Positions 34,447 through 43,714 of a DNA stretch of 64,000 nucleotides are shown here, one piece after another. Under the pieces are notes generated by a model. It was not told where the DNA came from, searched no databases, and was given only the letters and a program-made list of their open reading frames with translations. Source of the stretch: Lachnospiraceae bacterium MA2020. GTDB lineage: Bacteria > Bacillota > Clostridia > Lachnospirales > Lachnospiraceae. The DNA lies in assembly GCA_000746015.1 (NCBI GenBank), contig JQKK01000011.1, forward strand, positions 62,001 to 126,000. The letters are read 5' to 3'. Position 1 is the stretch's first letter. The number at the start of each line of letters is the position of its first letter. Position numbers and translations under genes: made by a program.

Positions 34447-35634
34447 GTGATAGAAATGACATTAGATGCCACCAAAAAGAAAATACTATATTGTGTGCTG
34501 CTTTTGGCGGCATTGATATCTATAGCGGCGGGCGCAAAAAACGCCCTCCGCTTTAGTCAGGATTTTCAGTGGGATGCGGCGAAGTGCCTCATGCTTAGGA
34601 TCAATCCTTATGAGGTTAGCCTTTCTCCCACTGCACAGCCTGACCATCCTGCATTAGCAGAGTTTTTTGATTATTTTAATTCAATTGATGCAAAACAGAA
34701 AGTGGAGGCTAATCAGTTTCCGAGCCTTCTCTTTTTATTGTCTATATTTACTTTGATGCCGTATAGAGTGGCAGTCGTTTTATGGCTTGTTCTCAATTTA
34801 CTTTTTACGGCAGGGATCGTTTATTTACTTAGAAAAACCTTTATGAAGCAGCTTTCAAAAGATGTTTACATAATTTTGTCGCTTTTGATGGTTGCGGGTA
34901 CGCCCTGGAGGAACCAGATAGGTGTCGGGCAGCATACGCTGTTTTCACTTTTCTTTTTCCTTTTGGCAGTTTACCTTTCTGAGAGCGGAAAATGGATTCC
35001 GTCTTCTCTTGCACTGGCTGTTTCATATTTCAAATATACGCTTACGGCTCCGCTTGCGCTGTACTTTATATATAAGAAGAAATGGCGTGAGTTTGCAGTC
35101 TCTGTAGCCTTGCATATTGCAGGGACAGCATTTGGAGCATGGTGGCTGGGCACCTCATTCATCGACATGATAAAGCAGCCGCTTGCTGTGTCATCAGTGC
35201 TTGCAAGTGAGGGAAGCATCGATATAAGCGCTTTGAGCGGAGGTGCATCTTGGGCGATGATAGCAGCGCTTGCAGTCATGATACTGCTTTTTGTAGTCTG
35301 CATCAGGCTTCCGTCAGGGTATGACAGTGAGCTGATCTCATTGCTTACGCTTATAAGCCTTATAATCACTTATCATAGAAGTTACGATTTTTTTGTTATG
35401 CCTATTGCATATGTTGGAGTTTGTGCTATCATCAGCAAGGGTGTCAGGCTTGAAGGAATTTTATTCAGAGCTTATTATTTAATAGTTTTATTGTACATGT
35501 TTTTTGGACTGAGAGTATTTAATGAGAGTGCTGCTTCGCTTTCGGTACTTGCGCTTCTCTACTATACATTTCTTGCGGACTTTGTCCTGATGTTCAGTCG
35601 GAATGTTAAAAACAGTAGTAATGGGAGGAATTGA
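34447..35634 (+). CDS. GT87-like polyprenyl-phosphate-dependent membrane glycosyltransferase
   Basis: This 395-residue integral membrane protein has about ten transmembrane segments and GT-C type features. An acidic first loop with DFQWDAAKCLMLRINPYEVS, a QFPSLLFLLSIFTLMPYR block, and the IGVGQHTLFSLFFFLLAVYL segment together match the DUF2029/GT87 pattern. Such enzymes transfer sugars from polyprenyl-phosphate donors on the outer membrane face. The next gene encodes a polyprenyl-phosphate-sugar synthase-like GT2, which would make the donor. The start is GTG 34447 or ATG 34456; neither is decisive. Confidence 0.75.
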   Translation: MIEMTLDATKKKILYCVLLLAALISIAAGAKNALRFSQDFQWDAAKCLMLRINPYEVSLSPTAQPDHPALAEFFDYFNSIDAKQKVEANQFPSLLFLLSIFTLMPYRVAVVLWLVLNLLFTAGIVYLLRKTFMKQLSKDVYIILSLLMVAGTPWRNQIGVGQHTLFSLFFFLLAVYLSESGKWIPSSLALAVSYFKYTLTAPLALYFIYKKKWREFAVSVALHIAGTAFGAWWLGTSFIDMIKQPLAVSSVLASEGSIDISALSGGASWAMIAALAVMILLFVVCIRLPSGYDSELISLLTLISLIITYHRSYDFFVMPIAYVGVCAIISKGVRLEGILFRAYYLIVLLYMFFGLRVFNESAASLSVLALLYYTFLADFVLMFSRNVKNSSNGRN

Positions 35635-36338
35635 TGGATAAGTTGTACATGGTCATACCTGCATATAATGAGCAGGATACTATCAGAGAAGTGATCGATG
35701 AGTGGTATCCTATGGTCGTTATGACAGGTGCTGACAGCAGACTTGTTATAATAGATGATGGCTCAAAGGATGCTACACATGAAGTTTTGAAGAGTGAAGC
35801 AAAATCAAGGCCACAGCTCATTGTAAAGCATAAAGAAAATTCCGGACATGGTCCGACAATACTTGCAGGATATAAGTATGCACTTGAAGAAGGTGCAGAC
35901 TATATATTCCAGACAGACTCTGACGGGCAGACAAGACCTGAGGAGTTTCCAGCATTTTGGAGATGCCGTCGCCACTATGATATGATAGTGGGCTACCGCA
36001 ATCACCGCCAGGACGGTTTCAGCCGTGTGTTTGTTACAAAGGTACTTAAAGCAGTCATATTTATGTGCTTTCACTGCCTTGTTACAGATGCAAATACACC
36101 TTTCAGACTTATGAAGGCTGAGACACTTAAAAAGGAAATACATCTTGTTCCACGCAACTATTTCCTTACAAATGTACTTTTGACAGTTATCTATACAAAG
36201 CACCGCCGTCAGCTTAAGTTTGTGCCTATCACATTCAGACCGCGTCAGGGCGGAGTGAACTCTATAAATATGAAGCGTATCTTCAACATTGGTAAGAATG
36301 CGCTGAGGGATTTTGTACGTCTTAACAGGACTATATAA
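35634..36338 (+). CDS. GT2 glycosyltransferase, polyprenyl-phosphate-sugar synthase-like
   Basis: This 234-residue GT-A enzyme resembles dolichol/undecaprenyl-phosphate sugar synthases. It has IPAYNEQDTIREVIDEWYPM, LVIIDDGSKDATHEVLK, ENSGHGPTILAGYKYALEEG and the DXD-type YIFQTDSDGQT, then RPRQGGVNSINMKRIF. It lacks C-terminal membrane helices. ATG 35634 overlaps the previous stop and follows GGGAGG. With the GT87-like and GtrA-like neighbours it forms a likely outside-face glycosylation module. Confidence 0.87.
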   Translation: MDKLYMVIPAYNEQDTIREVIDEWYPMVVMTGADSRLVIIDDGSKDATHEVLKSEAKSRPQLIVKHKENSGHGPTILAGYKYALEEGADYIFQTDSDGQTRPEEFPAFWRCRRHYDMIVGYRNHRQDGFSRVFVTKVLKAVIFMCFHCLVTDANTPFRLMKAETLKKEIHLVPRNYFLTNVLLTVIYTKHRRQLKFVPITFRPRQGGVNSINMKRIFNIGKNALRDFVRLNRTI

Positions 36339-36352
36339 GAAAGGATTATATC

Positions 36353-36805
36353 TTGGAAACAACATTGCAGAAACAGACACTTATGCAGCAGATAGTAAAG
36401 TTTGGAGTAGTCGGAGGATTATCATTTGTAATCGATTTTGCTGTATATTCGCTTATAATCAAGATATTCGGAAATGCTAAGACTACTGTAATGGTAGCAG
36501 CATTTTTTGGCTTTGTGATTTCTGTTATTTTTAATTACATTGTCAGCATGAAATTTGTTTTTGAACATGACGAAAATATGGACAAAAAGAAGGAATTTAC
36601 AATATTTGTAATTCTTTCTGCAATTGGTCTTTTGCTTAACGAAGGTATCATTATGGGAGTACTTGCAGTTTATGATGCCGTTGCTTTCTTGCAGAGAGGT
36701 ATCCTTTGGGATTTCAAGGAGCAGATCGGCAAGATCATTGCTACCGGTCTGGTAATGATATACAACTTTGTCACGAGGAAGATTTTCATTGAAAAGAAAA
36801 ACTAA
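36353..36805 (+). CDS. GtrA-family membrane protein
   Basis: This 150-residue protein has four transmembrane helices and the GtrA motif KFGVVGGLSFVIDFAVYSLI. GtrA-like proteins are proposed to flip or organise polyprenyl-phosphate-linked sugars. It sits directly after a polyprenyl-phosphate-sugar synthase-like gene, the usual arrangement. The start is TTG 36353 after AGAAAGGA. Its end overlaps the start of the next gene by 17 bases. Confidence 0.85.
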   Translation: METTLQKQTLMQQIVKFGVVGGLSFVIDFAVYSLIIKIFGNAKTTVMVAAFFGFVISVIFNYIVSMKFVFEHDENMDKKKEFTIFVILSAIGLLLNEGIIMGVLAVYDAVAFLQRGILWDFKEQIGKIIATGLVMIYNFVTRKIFIEKKN

Positions 36806-37862
36806 TAAAAAAGATATTGCCGGATTTTTAATAATCGTACTGGTATTGATCGCTTTGGCAGGTCTTACATTTGCAGTGTGTCAGAAGTACTTCATGGATA
36901 AAAACAAAAGTATTCTCCGCAATGTATCGGATCATGCTGATGTATCTGATGAAAGACCGGAGCCGCTTCTTGACGAAGATGTGATAGATGCCGAGATCAA
37001 AGAGCAGCTTGATAAGGCTACTGAGGAAAAGTCTCTTGAGGATAAAAAAGAGAGTGTGTCAGTAGATCTGATAGTCTTTGCCGGGCAGAGCAATATGGCA
37101 GGTTGGGGCGGAGATGCTACAAAGGCACCACTCTTAAAAGAAGGAGCCGGAGCTGAGTTTAGAGCAGTATCTGATCCGACCAAGCTTTATACGATCACAG
37201 AGCCATTTGGCTTTTATGAAAACACTATCACGATGAACGACATGTTCCTTAAAAGGGGAAGCCTTGTTACTTCATTTGTGAATGCATACTATGAGGAAAC
37301 TGGTGTGCCGGTAGTTGCAGTAAGTGCATCAAAGGGCGGTACACCTTCTACATATTGGGCGACAGAGGTTGTGGCAGAGGATGTCATCACAAGATATTTA
37401 AACGCTAAAGAATGGCTGAAAGCCAACGGATATACTGTAAGAAATCAGTTTTTGGTATTTTTGCAGGGCGAAAATGATGTGCTGGAAAATGTTTCAACCG
37501 ACCAGTATCTCATGGATATAAATACTTTTGCATCAAAAGTGATGTATCGCGGCATAGATAAATTTATGATGATACGTGTCGGACGCACTATCAAAAATGC
37601 TGATGAATACGAAAGGATAATCAATCTCCAGACAGAGCTTTGCCGCACTGATCCGAGATTTATACTCATATCTACCATGCTTTCAAAGTTTGGCACTGAG
37701 TATATGGTCGATGATTATCACTATGGACAGGAAGCGCTTAATGAGCTCGGCGAAGATGCCGGAAGAAATGCGGCGTATTTTGCGATCACAAGACATGATC
37801 CGGTATTGACAGATTACCGCACAGGTACGACTTATGAACCTATAGAATATGATGGTTTATGA
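36789..37862 (+). CDS. Membrane-anchored SGNH/sialate O-acetylesterase-like hydrolase
   Basis: This 357-residue protein has an N-terminal membrane anchor (IAGFLIIVLVLIALAGLTFA), an acidic stalk to about residue 95 and an extracellular hydrolase of the SASA/SGNH type. The nucleophile block is IVFAGQSNMAGWGGD, the glycine block VSASKGGTPSTYW, and the oxyanion Asn block FLQGENDV; a late DDYHYGQEALNELG gives Asp/His. It probably removes acetyl groups from the surface polysaccharide made by this cluster. I start at TTG 36789 because GAGGAAG lies eight bases upstream; another TTG at 36768 is in frame. Confidence 0.75.
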   Translation: MKRKTNKKDIAGFLIIVLVLIALAGLTFAVCQKYFMDKNKSILRNVSDHADVSDERPEPLLDEDVIDAEIKEQLDKATEEKSLEDKKESVSVDLIVFAGQSNMAGWGGDATKAPLLKEGAGAEFRAVSDPTKLYTITEPFGFYENTITMNDMFLKRGSLVTSFVNAYYEETGVPVVAVSASKGGTPSTYWATEVVAEDVITRYLNAKEWLKANGYTVRNQFLVFLQGENDVLENVSTDQYLMDINTFASKVMYRGIDKFMMIRVGRTIKNADEYERIINLQTELCRTDPRFILISTMLSKFGTEYMVDDYHYGQEALNELGEDAGRNAAYFAITRHDPVLTDYRTGTTYEPIEYDGL

Positions 37863-37878
37863 TTTTTAAGGAGCAAGG

Positions 37879-38658
37879 ATGAGTAAGATTTTATTGTTTA
37901 TACCTGCATATAATTGCGAAAAGCAGATAGTGAGAGTGCTTGATCAGCTTGATAAAAGGATCATGCGCTACATCACTGAAGTACTCGTAATAAACAACAG
38001 AAGTACTGATAATACAGAGCAGGCTGCGCTTGACTATAAAAATGCCCATCCTGACCTTCCTTTGAAGGTGCTCAGAAATACAGAAAACTACGGCCTTGGA
38101 GGCTCTCATAAGGTTGCATTTGAATATGCGATCAAAAATGGCTTTGACTACGCTATGGTGCTTCACGGGGATGACCAGGGAAACATCGCAGACTTCCTGC
38201 CGGTGCTTAAAAGAGGCATTCACAGATACTATGACTGTGTGCTTGGGGCAAGATTCATGCGGGGATCAAAGCTTGAGGGATATTCGGGCTTCAGGACGTT
38301 TGGAAATGTAGTTTATAATTTCCTTTTTGCAGCAGTTGTACAGCAGAGGATATTTGATCTTGGTTCCGGTCTTAATCTCTATAGCGTAGACATGCTCAAG
38401 AGCAGATTTTACTACAGATTTCCGGACAATCTGACTTTTAACTACTGCATGGTAATGGCACTGAGATACTACAATCAGACATGCCGATTTGTGCCGATAT
38501 CATGGCGTGAGGACGACCAGGTATCAAATGTAAAGATGGGTAAACAGGCGGTGAACGTGCTTAAGATGCTTTGGGAATTTTTTGATAACCCATCTTCAAT
38601 AAGGGGAGAATACAGGGAAAAGCAGATAGAGGATTATACTGCAGAAGAAATAAACTGA
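37879..38658 (+). CDS. GT2 glycosyltransferase
   Basis: This 259-residue enzyme of the GT2/DPM-like group has LFIPAYNCEKQIVRVLDQLD, VINNRSTDNTEQAAL, ENYGLGGSHKVAFEYAIKNG and the catalytic MVLHGDDQGNIADF. It lacks transmembrane helices. It transfers an undefined sugar to a lipid or glycan acceptor on the cytoplasmic side. AAGGAG precedes the ATG, and 16 bp separate it from the esterase gene. Confidence 0.87.
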   Translation: MSKILLFIPAYNCEKQIVRVLDQLDKRIMRYITEVLVINNRSTDNTEQAALDYKNAHPDLPLKVLRNTENYGLGGSHKVAFEYAIKNGFDYAMVLHGDDQGNIADFLPVLKRGIHRYYDCVLGARFMRGSKLEGYSGFRTFGNVVYNFLFAAVVQQRIFDLGSGLNLYSVDMLKSRFYYRFPDNLTFNYCMVMALRYYNQTCRFVPISWREDDQVSNVKMGKQAVNVLKMLWEFFDNPSSIRGEYREKQIEDYTAEEIN

Positions 38659-38672
38659 AGGGAAAACCTTTT

Positions 38673-40034
38673 ATGAATCTTAGGACTATTGAGAATATTT
38701 ATCACAGGACAAGATCATATTTAGAGAGAAATGGTGTTAAAGAGGCAGCTGTGCGCTCAATTGAGGGAATAGGTGACAGTGTCAGGGATTTAAGCTACTC
38801 ACGTGAAGCACATAGACAGGAGCAGGTGACAACTGCATCATCTATACCTATCGAAAAGTTTTATAAGATAAGTCTTTTGGTGCCTACATATAACACTGAT
38901 CCAAAGTATCTTATGGAGCTTCTTGAATCATTTCAGAGACAGACGTATAGGGATTTTGAGGTAATAGTTGCAGATGCAAGCGATACCGATGTAGTTAAGG
39001 ATACAGTCGATGCCTTTATATCAGGTGACGTGACAGATACTGAGATACATTACTTTAAGCTTGATGAAAACAAGGGTATCGCTGAAAACACTAACGAGGC
39101 ACTCAAACACGCATCAGGTGATTTTGTGGCAGCGGTAGACCATGACGATTTTCTTCACTATGAGGCACTTTCTGAGGTCTTGCAGGCACTGCAGGCGGAT
39201 GTTGATATAGTCTATACTGACGAAGACAAGTACTATGATGGCACGGATAAATTCTTTTCGCCAAACAGAAAGCCTGATTTTAATTTAGATCTTTTGCTGA
39301 GCAACAATTATATATGTCATTTGTTTGTTGTAAAGCGTGAGATAGCTGAAGCTGTTGGCTTCAGGAGTGAATTTGACGGTGCTCAGGACTATGATTTCAT
39401 TTTGAGATGTATAGAGAAGGCAGGAAGTGACAGAGTAGCACATATAGATAAGATTCTTTATCACTGGAGAGCATCGGACGGCTCTACTGCGGACAATCCG
39501 GACAGTAAGAGCTATGCCTATGAGAGCGGCAAAAAGGTTGTGGAAGCTTATCTTGAAAGACATGGTATTAAAGGTGAGGTAGTCCACACAAAGCACAGAG
39601 GCTTTTACAGGATCAACTATGACACCGAGGTTGTAGGAAAAGATGAGTATAAGCTTCTCGTCGATAAAAAACTGGTTCCTATGAGAGAGGACTATGAAGA
39701 GGTACTTGCGTCATACTTTGTCAGAGATGAAGTGGGTGCAGTCGGAGGCAGAGTCGTAGGCTCTCTCGGAAATATCATCTGCAACGGTTATACTGCTGAT
39801 GCTTACGGCAGACGCATGTCGCTGTATGGCAAGATGAATACTAACTTCTCGGGATATATGCATCGAGCTTCGATGCAGCAGGATGTAGAGGCTGTTTCAC
39901 AGCATGCCTGTGTTGTAAGAAGTGAGCTTATGCAGTATTATGATGCAGATGTAATGAAAATGTTTGAAAATATCAGACGTGCCGGATATCTGGTAGTAAT
40001 GGATCCGGAAGTCGTCTTTACATATATGAGATAA
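38673..40034 (+). CDS. GT2 glycosyltransferase with N-terminal extension
   Basis: This 453-residue protein has about 60 residues of basic/helical N terminus and then a GT-A domain (KISLLVPTYNTDPKYLMELL, ENKGIAENTNEALKHASGDF, AAVDHDDFLHYEAL with a DHDD metal site, VDIVYTDEDKYYD). The C-terminal 150 residues carry a second, incomplete GT-like region (VRDEVGAVGGRVVGSLGNII). Rhamnan- or O-antigen-type transferases have this shape. The next gene continues with another rhamnosyltransferase-like GT2. Confidence 0.85.
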   Translation: MNLRTIENIYHRTRSYLERNGVKEAAVRSIEGIGDSVRDLSYSREAHRQEQVTTASSIPIEKFYKISLLVPTYNTDPKYLMELLESFQRQTYRDFEVIVADASDTDVVKDTVDAFISGDVTDTEIHYFKLDENKGIAENTNEALKHASGDFVAAVDHDDFLHYEALSEVLQALQADVDIVYTDEDKYYDGTDKFFSPNRKPDFNLDLLLSNNYICHLFVVKREIAEAVGFRSEFDGAQDYDFILRCIEKAGSDRVAHIDKILYHWRASDGSTADNPDSKSYAYESGKKVVEAYLERHGIKGEVVHTKHRGFYRINYDTEVVGKDEYKLLVDKKLVPMREDYEEVLASYFVRDEVGAVGGRVVGSLGNIICNGYTADAYGRRMSLYGKMNTNFSGYMHRASMQQDVEAVSQHACVVRSELMQYYDADVMKMFENIRRAGYLVVMDPEVVFTYMR

Positions 40035-40051
40035 GATGAGGGAGATGCAAA

Positions 40052-41017
40052 ATGGCTGAGATAACGGTCATAATACCAAACTACAAAGGGCTTGATGTGA
40101 TAAGAGATTGCATGGATTCCCTCATGCAGCAGACCTTTAGTGACTTTGACACGATCGTAGTGGACAATCATTCACTTGATGGAAGTGCTGAGATAGTTGA
40201 GCTGGAGTACACCTGGGCAAAGCTCATAAAGCTTGCGGATAATTTTGGATTTTCCAGGGCTGTAAATGAGGGCTTGAAAGCATGTAAGACACCTTATGTC
40301 ATACTCCTCAACAATGATACAAGATCAGATAAAGATTTTGTCAGAGCTTTATATGAAGCGATAAAAGAAGATAAAAATATTTTTTCGGTATCGTCGAAGA
40401 TGCTTCAGATGGACAACCCGAGTAGGATAGACGGTGCCGGAGATTACTACAGTGCGTGGGGATGGGCATTTGCGCGAGGCAAGGACAAAAGCAGTAGCCG
40501 CTACAATGAAAAGGCAGATGTTTTTTCGGCCTGCGCAGGTGCCGCCATTTACAGGCGCAGTATCTTAGATGAGATAGGCTGGTTTGACGAGTTCCACTTT
40601 GCATATCTTGAAGATGTGGATGTGGGATACAGGGCACGCATCATGGGATACAGGAATGTCTATGAGCCGGCAGCGATAGTCTATCACAAGGGTTCCGGAG
40701 CTACGGGCTCAAGACACAATGACTTTAAGGTAAGGATCTCTGCAAGAAACAACATGTATATTATTATGAAAAACATGCCGATCCTGCAGATAATAATAAA
40801 TTTGCCGTTTCTTTTATTTGGATTTGGAATCAAGGCTATGTTCTTTATTTTTAAAGGATATGGCAGGGCATATCTGTCGGGCATAAAACGAGGATATCTT
40901 TTATGCCGACAGGGCAGGAAATTCCCGTATTCATCAAGGAATTTCAATAATTATGTAAAAATACAGCTTGAGCTTTGGCTGAATGCTATACGGAGATTTA
41001 CGGAGGTAATCTTTTGA
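40052..41017 (+). CDS. GT2 glycosyltransferase, rhamnosyltransferase-like
   Basis: This 321-residue enzyme resembles WbbL-type rhamnosyltransferases. It has VIIPNYKGLDVIRDCMDSLM, VVDNHSLDGSAEIVEL, NFGFSRAVNEGLKACKTPYV, ILLNNDTRSDKDF (NDD-type metal site), and GWFDEFHFAYLEDVDVGYRA with the ED motif, plus a C-terminal hydrophobic patch. The donor is probably dTDP-rhamnose, but no rml genes are in the window. GGGAG precedes the ATG. Confidence 0.87.
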   Translation: MAEITVIIPNYKGLDVIRDCMDSLMQQTFSDFDTIVVDNHSLDGSAEIVELEYTWAKLIKLADNFGFSRAVNEGLKACKTPYVILLNNDTRSDKDFVRALYEAIKEDKNIFSVSSKMLQMDNPSRIDGAGDYYSAWGWAFARGKDKSSSRYNEKADVFSACAGAAIYRRSILDEIGWFDEFHFAYLEDVDVGYRARIMGYRNVYEPAAIVYHKGSGATGSRHNDFKVRISARNNMYIIMKNMPILQIIINLPFLLFGFGIKAMFFIFKGYGRAYLSGIKRGYLLCRQGRKFPYSSRNFNNYVKIQLELWLNAIRRFTEVIF

Positions 41018-42417
41018 TAAAGGACAATCAAAGGCTGTTTAACCGGCTTCACGTTGTTCTGGATGCCCTTGTCATGATCGGCACATATTTTTTATCCTAT
41101 TGGATAAAGTTTTTGTCGCCATTGGCTAATAAAAAGGTGCTTCACTATCCGGCAGATTATTATTTCTTCTTTCTGCCATTTATAGTAGTGGGCTACCTGC
41201 TGATGTATTATGAGTTTGACCTTTACAATTCGAAAAGGGCATCAGGCAGAAAACGTGAGTTTTTTAATTTAATAAGAGCCAACACTATTGGAATGATCAC
41301 ATTCATGGTTGTTCTTTATGCTACAAAGCAGGAGCATTATTCGCGTGCTATAGTAGGTTACTTTTGCGTTATAAATATAGTGTTGTCCACAATAGTTAGA
41401 AACCTGCTTAGATATGCGCTTCGTTACTTTAGGCGTAAAGGCTATAATCGTCACTTTATACTTCTTATAGGATACTCAAAGGCCGCTGAAGGATATATTG
41501 ATAAGATCATACAAAATCCTCAGTGGGGTTATGTTATCCGAGGTATCCTTGACGATCGTGTCGAGCGAGGTACAGTTTACAGAGGCGTAAAAGTGCTCGG
41601 TACCATAGGAAATCTTGAGTATATACTTCCGGAAAATAAGCTGGATGAGATTGCTATCACACTGGCGCTTGATGATTATGGAAAGCTTGAAAAGATTGTA
41701 GGGATGTGCGAGAAGTCCGGTATACATACTCAGTTTATACCGGATTATAATCGTGTAATTCCATCAAGGCCTTACATGGAGGATATTGACGGACTTCCGG
41801 TCATCAATATCAGACATGTTCCGCTTACAAATACGCTTAACATGCTTGCAAAGCGTGTTGTGGATATTATTGGTTCAATCTTCTTGATCATATTTTTCTC
41901 TCCGGTGATGCTTATTTCTACTATAGCTATAAAGCTGACTTCACCGGGACCGGTTATCTTTACGCAGGAGAGAGTTGGCCTTAGAAACAGGACATTTAAG
42001 ATGTATAAGTTCCGCTCAATGGAGATGCAGAAGCCGTCTGCAGAGGCTAAGGGTTGGACGAAACCAAATGATCCGAGAGTCACAGGTATCGGTAAGATAC
42101 TCAGGCATACAAGCATGGATGAGCTTCCACAGCTTTTCAATATATTAAAGGGTGACATGAGTATAGTAGGACCGCGTCCGGAGCGCCCTCAGTTTGTTGA
42201 GAAGTTTAAAGAAGAGATACCACGCTACATGATAAAGCATCAGGTAAGGCCGGGACTCACCGGATGGGCACAGGTAAACGGGCTTAGAGGAGATACTTCT
42301 ATTACAAAAAGAGTAGAATATGATCTCTTTTATATAGAAAACTGGAGCATGTCTTTCGATATAAAGATAATGCTTCTGACGGTATTCAAGGGGCTTATAA
42401 ATAAGAACGCATATTGA
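41014..42417 (+). CDS. Undecaprenyl-phosphate sugar phosphotransferase (priming enzyme)
   Basis: This 467-residue membrane protein starts polysaccharide repeat-unit assembly by moving a sugar 1-phosphate from a nucleotide sugar to undecaprenyl phosphate. Four to five N-terminal transmembrane helices are followed by a CoA-binding-like domain (LIGYSKAAEGYIDKI). The C-terminal sugar transferase domain begins at KRVVDIIGSIFLIIFFSPVM and contains GPVIFTQERVGLRNRTFKMY, KFRSMEM, DELPQLFNILKGDMSIVGPR and PRPERPQFV. The start is TTG 41014, overlapping the previous stop, with GGAGGT six bases upstream. It resembles WcaJ/CpsE-type enzymes. Confidence 0.93.
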   Translation: MIKDNQRLFNRLHVVLDALVMIGTYFLSYWIKFLSPLANKKVLHYPADYYFFFLPFIVVGYLLMYYEFDLYNSKRASGRKREFFNLIRANTIGMITFMVVLYATKQEHYSRAIVGYFCVINIVLSTIVRNLLRYALRYFRRKGYNRHFILLIGYSKAAEGYIDKIIQNPQWGYVIRGILDDRVERGTVYRGVKVLGTIGNLEYILPENKLDEIAITLALDDYGKLEKIVGMCEKSGIHTQFIPDYNRVIPSRPYMEDIDGLPVINIRHVPLTNTLNMLAKRVVDIIGSIFLIIFFSPVMLISTIAIKLTSPGPVIFTQERVGLRNRTFKMYKFRSMEMQKPSAEAKGWTKPNDPRVTGIGKILRHTSMDELPQLFNILKGDMSIVGPRPERPQFVEKFKEEIPRYMIKHQVRPGLTGWAQVNGLRGDTSITKRVEYDLFYIENWSMSFDIKIMLLTVFKGLINKNAY

Positions 42418-42492
42418 CAATGTTACATACAGTGGTGTAAACTTTCAGAGTTAATGCTTATACAGATGATATCATATTGAGGGTTATAAGAA

Positions 42493-43641
42493 ATGGCTAC
42501 TAGGAATTATAGAGAAGTGCCGACCAGAAGTCGCAGAGAAATGTCCGGAAGGGACATACCTAATAGAAACAGACGTAAAAAGCGTAAGAAAAAGGCAAAT
42601 ATGAAAGCGCTTTTTGCTTTAGAAGTTTTCGTAATGGTCGCACTTGTTGTTGTACTTTTTGCAGTATATAAGCTTGATCTTGCAGATACAAACAACAAGA
42701 CAAGTGTTATAGAAGCTACAGTAAATGATGAAGTAAAAGATCAGATCAATGCTGATGACAATACGTGGGGCATGAACGGTTATACAAATGTAGCGCTGTT
42801 CGGTGTAGACTCCAGAGATGGAAATCTTGATAAGGGTGCAAGGACAGATACCATCATGGTCGCATCACTCAATGAAGCTACCGGGGATATCAAGCTTTGC
42901 TCAGTATTTAGAGATACCTACATGAATATAGGTAATGATACCTATTCAAAGGCAAACTCAGCTTATTCTCATGGCGGACCTACACAGGCTATACAGATGC
43001 TCAATGATAACCTTGATCTTGAGATAAATCAGTACATCACAGTTGATTTCAGTGCACTTATTGATGTAATAAATGCTCTTGGCGGAGTTGAGATCGATGT
43101 CACAGAGGAGGAGATCCACTTCCTTAATGACTATCAGATCGGTACTGCTGAGGCTTCAGGTATAGCAAAGAAGGATATTAAGAACGTCACAAAGGCGGGA
43201 CGTCAAACTCTTAATGGACTTCAGGCGACATCTTACTGCCGTATCCGTTACACAAAGGGAGACGACTTTAAGAGAGCTGAGAGACAGAGAACTGTTCTTA
43301 CTCAGATCGCCGACAAGCTCAAGACAGCAGATATTTCAGAGCTTAATAACATTATTGATGAAGTATTTCCTAAGATAAAGACAAGTTTTGATAAAGCAGA
43401 GCTTACCGCGTATGCCGCTAAGGCAGTGGGATACAAGATTGCGGGACAGGCTGGATTCCCGGCTGATAACTCTACAGGTACTATGGGAGATGCCGGAAGC
43501 TGCGTAGTTGCAAATGATTTTGCTGCAAATGTAGAGGCTTTCCACCAGTTCCTTTATGGTGACAGCGAATATACACCATCTTCTACAGTTCAGAAGATAA
43601 GTGAGAAAGTTGCAGCGGATAAGACAAAACATGGTGTCTGA
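42493..43641 (+). CDS. LytR-CpsA-Psr family glycopolymer ligase
   Basis: This 382-residue type II membrane protein attaches polyprenyl-linked glycopolymers to peptidoglycan. A very basic N terminus is followed by one membrane helix (LFALEVFVMVALVVVLFAVY). The extracellular LCP domain has NVALFGVDSRDGNLDKGART, DTIMVASLNEATGDIKLCSV, FRDTYMNIGN and RIRYTKGDDFKRAERQRTVL with the conserved Arg residues. It is the natural last step for the polysaccharide built by this cluster. A possible promoter (TTGACA at 42414-42419, weak TGTAAA 16 bases on) lies in the gap before it. Confidence 0.93.
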   Translation: MATRNYREVPTRSRREMSGRDIPNRNRRKKRKKKANMKALFALEVFVMVALVVVLFAVYKLDLADTNNKTSVIEATVNDEVKDQINADDNTWGMNGYTNVALFGVDSRDGNLDKGARTDTIMVASLNEATGDIKLCSVFRDTYMNIGNDTYSKANSAYSHGGPTQAIQMLNDNLDLEINQYITVDFSALIDVINALGGVEIDVTEEEIHFLNDYQIGTAEASGIAKKDIKNVTKAGRQTLNGLQATSYCRIRYTKGDDFKRAERQRTVLTQIADKLKTADISELNNIIDEVFPKIKTSFDKAELTAYAAKAVGYKIAGQAGFPADNSTGTMGDAGSCVVANDFAANVEAFHQFLYGDSEYTPSSTVQKISEKVAADKTKHGV

Positions 43642-43664
43642 CAAATAACATATCACGAAGAGTG

Positions 43665-43697
43665 CGCCGGTGCATGTAGTATATGTATCGGCGTTTT
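43665..43697 (+). terminator. Terminator after the LCP gene
   Basis: CGCCG (43665-43669) pairs with CGGCG (43689-43693), extended inward by six more pairs including two wobbles, and is followed by TTTT. Confidence 0.65.
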
Positions 43698-43714
43698 AAA
43701 ATGTGGAGGGAAGT

